NCBI RefSeq assembly: GCF_007997155.1
Contig: NZ_VORT01000003.1
Location: 62,001 to 126,000 of the forward strand
Origin: Aequorivita antarctica
GTDB lineage: Bacteria > Bacteroidota > Bacteroidia > Flavobacteriales > Flavobacteriaceae
Reading direction: 5' to 3'
Length of the DNA: 64,000 bases
Below the pieces are notes generated by a model. It searched no databases. It was not told where the DNA came from and worked only from the letters and a program-made list of their open reading frames with translations. The position numbers and the translations under genes are program-made. This document shows positions 58,171-64,000 of the stretch, one piece after another (position 1 is the first letter of the stretch; the number at the start of each line of letters is the position of its first letter).

Positions 58171-58198
58171 AAAGCCCTTTCAAATATGAAAGGGCTTT
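58171..58198 (+). terminator. Terminator of the lipoprotein gene at 57886
   Basis: A perfect 12-bp stem, AAAGCCCTTTCA, loop AATA, then T-run. Confidence 0.85.
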
Positions 58199-58258
58199 TT
58201 TTATACCTTGAATTTATCTGAAAAACAACTTTCAGAATATAGTTAGAACTAAAATAAA

Positions 58259-58292
58259 AAATGCCTCGTAATTATTTAATTACGAGGCATTT
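58259..58292 (-). terminator. Terminator next to tRNA-Leu
   Basis: A perfect 16-bp stem (AAATGCCTCGTAATTA) with a 2-nt loop, 3 bp past the 3' end of the tRNA on the minus strand; A-run to the left gives T-run on that strand. Confidence 0.8.
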
Positions 58293-58295
58293 ACG

Positions 58296-58379
58296 TACTG
58301 ATGGCGGGACTTGAACCCGCACGACCTAATGGTCACAGGATTTTAAGTCCGGCGTGTCTACCAATTCCACCACATCAGC
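58296..58379 (-). tRNA. tRNA-Leu (anticodon TAA)
   Basis: 84 nt with the class II long variable arm. Minus strand begins GCTGATG and ends CATCAGT plus discriminator A. Anticodon loop CTTAAAA holds TAA; T-arm GGGTTCAAGTCCC. D-loop has GG. CCA is not encoded. Confidence 0.95.
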
Positions 58380-58418
58380 TTAATTCGGCTGCCAGTTGCA
58401 ACCGGGACTTAACAAAAA

Positions 58419-58438
58419 ATGCCGAATTGCATCGGCAT
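58419..58438 (-). terminator. Terminator between the two tRNAs
   Basis: Stem ATGCCGA with complement, loop ATTGCA; preceded on the left by an A-run (T-run on the minus strand). It ends the tRNA-Gly transcript before tRNA-Leu. Confidence 0.65.
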
Positions 58439-58446
58439 CCTAGTTG

Positions 58447-58519
58447 AGCGAAAAACGGGATTCGAACCCGCGACCTCCACCTTGGCAAGGTGGCGCTCTA
58501 CCAACTGAGCTATTTTCGC
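58447..58519 (-). tRNA. tRNA-Gly (anticodon GCC)
   Basis: 73 nt. Begins GCGAAAA and ends with its complement and discriminator T. Anticodon stem-loop ACCTTGCCAAGGT with GCC; T-arm CGGGTTCGAATCCCG; D-arm GCTCAGTTGGTAGAGC. CCA not encoded. Confidence 0.96.
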
Positions 58520-58617
58520 ATAATATTTAATGAACGACGCTTCATATTCAAAGCGGGAGCAAATTTAAAAATTTTACTTCAAAAGCAAAGTCTTTTTTGA
58601 TAAATTATTCCTGAATT

Positions 58618-61254
58618 TTACTTTTTCAATTTAACTGTTGCATTCCGCTGCAACATGCGCCGTATTTCATTTAACTTCATCAAGGCTTCTACGGGCGTAA
58701 GTGTATCAATATCAATACCTAAAATCTCTTCCCGGAGTTCTTCTAGCAGCGGATCGTCCAGTTTAAAAAAGCTCAACTGCATCTCTTCTTTTGAAACTGC
58801 TTTCATTTCTTCGGTCAATTCTTCTGAAGCGTGGCTCTTTTCTAATCGTTTCAGTATTTTATTTGCCCTTTGAAGCACCGCTTGCGGCATTCCTGCCATT
58901 TTTGCAACGTGAATCCCGAAACTGTGATGGCTTCCACCTGGAACCAACTTCCGAAGGAAAAGTACATTGTCTTTCAATTCCTTTACCGAAACATTATAAT
59001 TTTTGATTCGGGCAAAAGTTTCGGTCATTTCGTTTAATTCGTGATAGTGGGTTGCAAAAAGTGTTTTCCCGCGTGAAGGATGTTCGTGCAAATATTCGCT
59101 AATGGCCCAAGCTATCGAGATGCCGTCATAGGTACTTGTTCCCCGGCCAATCTCATCCAAGAGAATTAAACTCCGTTCAGAAAGGTTATTCAGAATACTT
59201 GCCGTTTCGTTCATTTCAACCATAAAGGTTGATTCGCCCATCGAAATATTATCGCTCGCGCCAACCCTAGTAAAAATTTTGTCCACACACCCCATCCGCA
59301 CTGCTGAAGCTGGAACAAAACTACCCATCTGTGCCAACAATACAATCAAAGCTGTTTGGCGTAGAATTGCAGATTTACCACTCATGTTCGGTCCGGTAAT
59401 CATAATGATTTGCTGATTGTCTCTATCTAGAAAAACATCATTAGCAATGTACGGAGCATCTGGAGGAAGTTGTTTTTCAATAACCGGGTGACGCCCTTCT
59501 TTTATATCCAAATCAAAAGTATCATCGAGTAGCGGCCTTGTGTAGTTTGCTTCTTTTGCTTGCGTTGCGAAAGAACACAGACAATCCAGCTGCGCGATCA
59601 GTGCTGCATTTTGCTGAACGGATCCAATAAATTGAAGCATCCACTCCACTAGCTTCCCAAAAATTTCTTGCTCCAAAGCGAGTATTTTTTCTTCAGCTCC
59701 TAGGATTTTTGTTTCGTATTCTTTTAATTCTTCCGTAATATAACGCTCGGCATTTACCAAAGTTTGCTTTCGAATCCATTCTGGCGGCACTTTGTCTTTA
59801 TGGGTGTTTCGAACTTCTATGTAATATCCAAAAACGTTGTTTGAAGCTATTTTAAGCGAAGAAATACCTGTCCGTTTGGTTTCGCGCTGTAGCATTTCAT
59901 CCAGATATCCCTTGCCGTTTGCTGAGATATTCCGAAGCTCGTCAAGTGATTCTGAAAACCCTTCTGCTATGGAATTTCCTTTAAGAATGTTTACCGGAGC
60001 TTCCTCAAAAAGCGTTTCCTTTATTTTATCCCTAAGTAATTCGCAGTCGTGTAATTGTTCGCCAATAATTTTCAGGGATTCATTCTTTGAATTTAAAGCC
60101 AATGCTTTAATAGGAACGACTGCTTCTAAAGAATTTTTAAGTTGAATAACCTCTCTTGGATTCACTTTTCCCGTTGCAACTTTTGAAATCAAGCGCTCCA
60201 AATCGCCAATGCGCTTGGTGTATTGTTTCGTTTTTTCCAGAATAACTGTGTTGTCGAGCAGAAAACTAACAACTTCGTGACGCCGATTTATCTTTTCAGC
60301 ATTTTTAAGAGGAAGTGCCATCCAACGTTTCAAAAGCCTTCCACCCATAGGCGAAATGGTTTTGTCTATAACATCCAAAAGTGTAACTGCATTTTGCTGA
60401 TTGGAATGGTACAACTCTAAATTGCGAATGGTAAAACGGTCCATCCAAACGTATTCGTCTTCAGCAATTCGAGACAAACGCGAAATGTGCAGCAACTTGG
60501 TGTGTCGGGTTTCGCTTAAGTAATGAAGCGCAGCGCCCGCAGCAATAATGCCATCTTCCAAATGATCCACGCCAAAACCCTTTAAGTTTTTTGTGTCGAA
60601 ATGTTTCGTAAGCGTTTCAAAGGAATAATCACTTTGAAAAATCCAGTCTTCCAAATGGAAAACGTGATATTGATTGCCAAAAGTTTCCGTAAAAAGTTTT
60701 CGTTTCTGTTTCGAAAAAAGCACTTCTGAAGGATTGAAATTTTGTAGTAGTTTATCAACGTATTCCGCAGAACCTTCTGAAACCAGAAACTCTCCCGTAG
60801 AAACATCTAAAAAAGAAACACCAATATTTTTCACGGTTGCTGAGCCTGTCGAAGTACCAAAGTGAACTGCTGCCAAAAAGTTATTCGATTTTGATTGTAG
60901 GATATCGTCGTTAAAAGCAACTCCTGGCGTGACCAATTCAGTAACGCCACGCTTTACAATGGTTTTGGTCATTTTTGGGTCTTCCAGTTGGTCGCAGATG
61001 GCAACTCGGCAACCGGCCATAACCAGTTTTGGTAAATACGTATTTAAGGAATGATGCGGAAAACCAGCGAGCTCAACATTATCACCGCCATTATTCCGAG
61101 CGGTAAGTGTAATATTCAAAATTCTCGCGGCTCGTATTGCGTCTTCCCCAAAAGTTTCGTAAAAATCGCCCACACGAAAAAGCAGCAAAGCATCGGGATA
61201 CTTGGCTTTAATCGTGTTGTACTGCTTCATCAACGGGGTTTCCTTCTTCGCCAT
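58618..61254 (-). CDS. mutS: DNA mismatch repair protein MutS
   Basis: 878 residues, close to family length. Mismatch-recognition domain with [14 protein letters not shown] (the F-x-E motif that contacts the mismatch), connector and core domains, and the ATPase with Walker [15 protein letters not shown], signature region and [14 protein letters not shown]. Residues 133-140 (GTSTGSAT) are encoded by a palindromic element at 60835-60858 of the dispersed TGAGCCTGTCGAAGT type, an eight-codon insert between AAVHF and the conserved [11 protein letters not shown]. The protein looks otherwise intact. Confidence 0.96.
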   Translation of the reverse strand: MAKKETPLMKQYNTIKAKYPDALLLFRVGDFYETFGEDAIRAARILNITLTARNNGGDNVELAGFPHHSLNTYLPKLVMAGCRVAICDQLEDPKMTKTIVKRGVTELVTPGVAFNDDILQSKSNNFLAAVHFGTSTGSATVKNIGVSFLDVSTGEFLVSEGSAEYVDKLLQNFNPSEVLFSKQKRKLFTETFGNQYHVFHLEDWIFQSDYSFETLTKHFDTKNLKGFGVDHLEDGIIAAGAALHYLSETRHTKLLHISRLSRIAEDEYVWMDRFTIRNLELYHSNQQNAVTLLDVIDKTISPMGGRLLKRWMALPLKNAEKINRRHEVVSFLLDNTVILEKTKQYTKRIGDLERLISKVATGKVNPREVIQLKNSLEAVVPIKALALNSKNESLKIIGEQLHDCELLRDKIKETLFEEAPVNILKGNSIAEGFSESLDELRNISANGKGYLDEMLQRETKRTGISSLKIASNNVFGYYIEVRNTHKDKVPPEWIRKQTLVNAERYITEELKEYETKILGAEEKILALEQEIFGKLVEWMLQFIGSVQQNAALIAQLDCLCSFATQAKEANYTRPLLDDTFDLDIKEGRHPVIEKQLPPDAPYIANDVFLDRDNQQIIMITGPNMSGKSAILRQTALIVLLAQMGSFVPASAVRMGCVDKIFTRVGASDNISMGESTFMVEMNETASILNNLSERSLILLDEIGRGTSTYDGISIAWAISEYLHEHPSRGKTLFATHYHELNEMTETFARIKNYNVSVKELKDNVLFLRKLVPGGSHHSFGIHVAKMAGMPQAVLQRANKILKRLEKSHASEELTEEMKAVSKEEMQLSFFKLDDPLLEELREEILGIDIDTLTPVEALMKLNEIRRMLQRNATVKLKK
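60835..60858. repeat. Dispersed palindromic element inside mutS (8-codon in-frame insert)
   Basis: The core TGAGCCTGTCGAAGT lies within 60835-60858; the ends GGT / ACC pair. Length is a multiple of three and there is no stop in the frame used. Related copies lie in spacers at 18136-18249 and 42286-42357. Confidence 0.7.
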
Positions 61255-61373
61255 AACTCAAAAAAATTCTTTAATCGATAAATGTAACTAAAATGCTGTT
61301 TTCTTTAAAATGAAGTGATTGTGAATTATTGGGTTTTATCAACAATTGGCCTCAACTTTAGCCGGCTAATAAT

Positions 61374-61381
61374 TAACTTTG
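61374..61381 (+). promoter_or_regulatory. -7 element (TAACTTTG) 6 nt before a start codon
   Basis: Exact TAnnTTTG match, ending 6 nt before the ATG at 61388; predicts a leaderless transcript. Confidence 0.55.
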
Positions 61382-61387
61382 CCGCCT

Positions 61388-61933
61388 ATGAAAAATCGCA
61401 AGCTAAAAAATAGCGAACTCGATCGCATCAATCCTGAAGAATACAAGGCTTCGGAAAAAACGCCACTGATAATTATTCTCGATAACATCCGAAGCTTGAA
61501 CAATATTGGTTCCGTTTTCCGGACAGCGGATGCTTTTTTGGTGAAGAAAATTTATCTCTGTGGCATTACGGCCAAGCCTCCGCATAAAGACATTCAAAAA
61601 ACTGCTTTGGGCGCAACGGATAGCGTGGATTGGGAATATGCTGAAAATGTTACGGAATTAGTTTCCAAATTACAAAGCGAAGGTGTGTTTGTAGCTTCCA
61701 TCGAGCAAGCGGAACTCGCCGTAAACCTTAATGACTTCTCTGTTCAAAAAGAAATGACTTATGCAGTTATTTTCGGGAACGAAGTAAAGGGCGTTCAGCA
61801 AAAAATAGTTACGGCAAGCGATGCGGTGATTGAAATTCCGCAATTTGGCACCAAACATTCGCTGAACATTTCTGTAAGCGTGGGTGTTGTGGTTTGGGAT
61901 TTGTTTGTAAAGTTGCAAAAAAGTGAGAAATAG
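61388..61933 (+). CDS. SpoU/TrmH-family RNA 2'-O-ribose methyltransferase
   Basis: Start at ATG 61388 (MKNRKLKNSELDRINPEEY). 181 residues. SPOUT knot motifs: ILDNIRSLNNIGSVFRTADAF (motif 1 with the conserved N and R), VIFGNEVKGV (motif 2) and IEIPQFGTKHSLNISVSVGVVVWDLF (motif 3). It methylates rRNA or tRNA; the exact target cannot be told. Its stop codon lies in a heptad of array G. Confidence 0.92.
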   Translation: MKNRKLKNSELDRINPEEYKASEKTPLIIILDNIRSLNNIGSVFRTADAFLVKKIYLCGITAKPPHKDIQKTALGATDSVDWEYAENVTELVSKLQSEGVFVASIEQAELAVNLNDFSVQKEMTYAVIFGNEVKGVQQKIVTASDAVIEIPQFGTKHSLNISVSVGVVVWDLFVKLQKSEK

Positions 61934-62017
61934 GAAATGGAAAATTGGAAGTGAAATATTTATATAAATTTTCTCATTCTATTTTTTTGTCTTGGCTCTT
62001 TATTCTTGGTTCTTTTT
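61927..62017. repeat. 7-bp array G across the stop codon of the SpoU gene
   Basis: Left part: GAAATAG, GAAATGG, AAAATTG, GAAGTGA in register; the TAG of the first word is the stop codon. Right part: TCTTGGC, TCTTTAT, TCTTGGT, TCTTTTT (61990-62017). The register is unbroken between them. It ends next to the stop of the convergent UbiA gene at 62018. Confidence 0.7.
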
Positions 62018-62929
62018 TTAGAAAAAGCGGTGAAGCAATAAATTTACATGAATTAGCACAATGCTGAAAACGCCAATTACTATGGCGAACTTCAAAATAT
62101 TGTGCAAAACCATATAATGGATTTTGTTTTTTGAATACCAAAGAACCGCAAGAAACACGGCCAATCCTATAATACTTACATAAAAATAGTAATCCATATA
62201 ACCTATCTCATCCTTAAATTTAGTGATAAGCAAAATGATTGGCGCCAAAGTCAATACGCTTAAAACAGTAAGCATTATTTTGGAAGTTTTTTCGCCATAA
62301 ACCACTGGAATTGTATTGTAACCATGGGTTAAATCGCCTTTAATATTTTCAAGATCTTTCACTAATTCGCGCATAGCAATCAACAAGAAAAGAAAGGTGG
62401 CGTGTACAAAAATTACAACATCAAAATTTCGGTAATGCACAAAAATTGCAAAAAATGGAATTACTGCGAGAATAGCTGCCGTAATATTTCCAATGAAAGG
62501 ATATTTTTTCAGTTTATGCGAATAGAACCAAAGGAAAAAAATATAAATAGAGAAAAATAGCACAGCTCTAAACGAAACATAACTCGCAAAAATGACCGAC
62601 AAAAAGTTGAGTACAAAATAAGCCGAAAGCTTGGTGCGTTGGCTCACAAGTTTGTCCAACATTGTTTTCTGCGGTCTGTTTATTAAATCTTTTTCGCTAT
62701 CGTAAAAACTGTTTATGATATAACCACTGGCAATTGCTGAAGATGAAGCCAAGACCAACATGAGCAAATTCACGTCAAACAAAACATCGCGAACGCGCAA
62801 ATCTGGAGCCAAAATGTAAATACTGGTGAGGTATTGGGCAATTACAATAATGAGAATATTGTAGCCGCGAACCAAAGAAAACAGGCTGAAAAACTTTAAT
62901 AGGAAGAGTTTTTGTTTTCTATTGAGCAT
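62018..62929 (-). CDS. UbiA-family prenyltransferase (geranylgeranylglycerol-phosphate geranylgeranyltransferase-like)
   Basis: 303 residues with about nine membrane helices. Aspartate-rich motif 1 is NSFYDSEKD (D77, D81) and motif 2 is RELVKDLENIKGD. Bacteroidota members of this subgroup are usually named GGGP/GGGP-like geranylgeranyltransferases by homology with the archaeal lipid enzyme; the physiological acceptor in Flavobacteria is uncertain (a quinone-like or polyprenyl-glycerol product are both possible). Confidence 0.88.
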   Translation of the reverse strand: MLNRKQKLFLLKFFSLFSLVRGYNILIIVIAQYLTSIYILAPDLRVRDVLFDVNLLMLVLASSSAIASGYIINSFYDSEKDLINRPQKTMLDKLVSQRTKLSAYFVLNFLSVIFASYVSFRAVLFFSIYIFFLWFYSHKLKKYPFIGNITAAILAVIPFFAIFVHYRNFDVVIFVHATFLFLLIAMRELVKDLENIKGDLTHGYNTIPVVYGEKTSKIMLTVLSVLTLAPIILLITKFKDEIGYMDYYFYVSIIGLAVFLAVLWYSKNKIHYMVLHNILKFAIVIGVFSIVLIHVNLLLHRFF

Positions 62930-62990
62930 TTTTATCGCGTAAATAGTTAGCTATTAAAACAATTTGAAAGGACTTAAAATTCAAACCACT

Positions 62991-64000
62991 TTATACTTTA
63001 ATAAATCTTCTAACGCCAATTTCACCATCTGCACTTATTATTTTGATGAAGTAAACTCCTGCCTCTAATTTTGAAACATTTAATTCAGAATTACTATCAT
63101 TCAAGACATTAATATTTCTTGTAATCAATTGCCCTAAGTTATTATATATTTCAACTTTTTGAATAGTTTTTATGCAATTAATATTCAGAGTATTCGATGA
63201 TGGGTTGGGGTAAATGGAAAAGTTTAGGGTGGCGGCTTCATTAGTGCCTAAGATAAGGGTATTTTTAAACCATCTTATTTCATTTGAATCTCTAAGACTA
63301 GCAATAACATCCATATCGCCATCGCCATCAATATCATTTGCTAGAACAAAATTGGCTCCGTCAGCATTATTCATTATAATGTTTTGTGACCCAAAATTCC
63401 CAGCGCCATCAAGATTTTCGTACCAATCAACCACATCGCCGTAAAGGGAAACCGAAAGTACATCAAGATCGCCATCATTATCCAAATCCGATGTATAAAC
63501 GCCAACGGGTGTATCTAGCCCTGATGCAATATTCTTCTCTGGACCGAAATCACCTAGGCCATCTATATTCTCAAACCATACCACCTTACCATCCAATCTT
63601 TGGGTTATTATTACATCCAAATCGTTATCGCCATCCAAATCGGAAGCATGAACAAAATCGATATTGTTGTTACGAGTTGAAGCAATTAACTGGGGTGGGC
63701 TAAAAACTCCACCTCCTAAATTTTCATACCAATTTGTCGCACCATTTATTAATGAAGCAGAAACAATATCCAATCTTCCGTCGTTATTAATATCTGCGAC
63801 GTGAATATTATACGGACTCAAGGCAAAATTATCAACAATAATTTGTTCCGATCCAAAATTTCCTTGTCCGTCCAAGTTTTCAAACCATGACAATTTGTTT
63901 GTAAAAAATGTGGCTGTTACTACATCCACATCACCATCACCATCCATATCTTCAGCAGCAATATCAATATAAGCACTTGAAATTTGATTGGCTATTATTT
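62991..64000 (-). CDS. FG-GAP/VCBS-repeat exported protein with T9SS type A tail (N-terminus outside window)
   Basis: The frame is open to base 64000, so about 336 residues are seen. Repeats such as DMDGDGDVDVVTATFFTNKLSWFENLDGQGNFG, DINNDGRLDIVSASLINGATNWYEN and DLDGDNDLDVIITQ are FG-GAP/VCBS units, each with a Ca-binding D-x-D-G-D loop, forming a beta-propeller. The end is a type A sorting domain (NFSIYPNPSSNTLNINCI ... ISADGEIGVRRFIKV). Exported by T9SS to the surface; probably an adhesin or part of one. The N-terminal portion may carry another domain. Confidence 0.88.
   Translation of the reverse strand, partial: IIANQISSAYIDIAAEDMDGDGDVDVVTATFFTNKLSWFENLDGQGNFGSEQIIVDNFALSPYNIHVADINNDGRLDIVSASLINGATNWYENLGGGVFSPPQLIASTRNNNIDFVHASDLDGDNDLDVIITQRLDGKVVWFENIDGLGDFGPEKNIASGLDTPVGVYTSDLDNDGDLDVLSVSLYGDVVDWYENLDGAGNFGSQNIIMNNADGANFVLANDIDGDGDMDVIASLRDSNEIRWFKNTLILGTNEAATLNFSIYPNPSSNTLNINCIKTIQKVEIYNNLGQLITRNINVLNDSNSELNVSKLEAGVYFIKIISADGEIGVRRFIKV

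Overview
The window comes from a low-GC member of the Bacteroidota, most likely family Flavobacteriaceae. The grounds are several exported proteins ending in type IX secretion (T9SS) type A sorting domains, a SusC/SusD pair with an ECF sigma/FecR switch, promoters of the form TAnnTTTG, almost no Shine-Dalgarno sites, and typical flavobacterial proteins (DUF5686, 2TM-domain, EgtB/EgtD, UbiA-type GGGP prenyltransferase). No rRNA, insertion sequence, prophage or CRISPR array is seen. There are two tRNA genes (Leu-TAA and Gly-GCC).

Layout. 1-10.3 kb: end of an exported LVIVD-repeat protein, a PLP deaminase/desulfhydrase, an N-acetylglucosaminidase with LysM, hemL, two small Spy-like exported proteins, a secreted gluzincin protease, a toxin-antitoxin pair lying between two near-identical hairpins, and lysS. 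10.4-18.5 kb: thioredoxin-TPR protein, membrane-anchored LuxR regulator, small lipoproteins, a four-helix-bundle (S23-like) gene, a secreted reprolysin-like protease and lipB. The spacers here hold unusual strictly 7-bp-periodic degenerate arrays. 18.5-28.3 kb: a membrane protein of unknown function, a tiny lipoprotein followed by a TPR histidine kinase and response regulator, a DUF4177/YidD-like pair, a DUF5686 outer-membrane protein, pdhB, and etfB-etfA.

28.4-41.0 kb is the most distinctive region. Nine genes run on the minus strand: ECF sigma, FecR, SusC with STN domain, SusD, two PKD plus YWTD-propeller lipoproteins, an exported cyanophycinase-family S51 hydrolase, an M20 peptidase, and a second S51-type protein with a T9SS tail. 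The order is that of a polysaccharide utilization locus, but the hydrolases are peptidases of the cyanophycinase type, so the locus may take up cyanophycin or a related isopeptide polymer.

41.6-64 kb is mostly housekeeping: bifunctional nuclease, CNT nucleoside transporter, thyA, two TonB-C-like proteins, egtB-egtD, folA, fabD, galE with a DegT aminotransferase, waaA, tiny acidic lipoproteins around an XRE/S24 regulator, mutS, a SpoU methyltransferase, a UbiA prenyltransferase and the C-terminal part of an FG-GAP/VCBS T9SS protein.

The main unexplained signals are the heptad arrays in spacers, a dispersed palindromic repeat forming an in-frame eight-codon insert in mutS, the hairpin-bracketed toxin-antitoxin cassette, and -7 promoter elements only 4-6 nt upstream of start codons. 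All family assignments are by reading motifs, without database searches.
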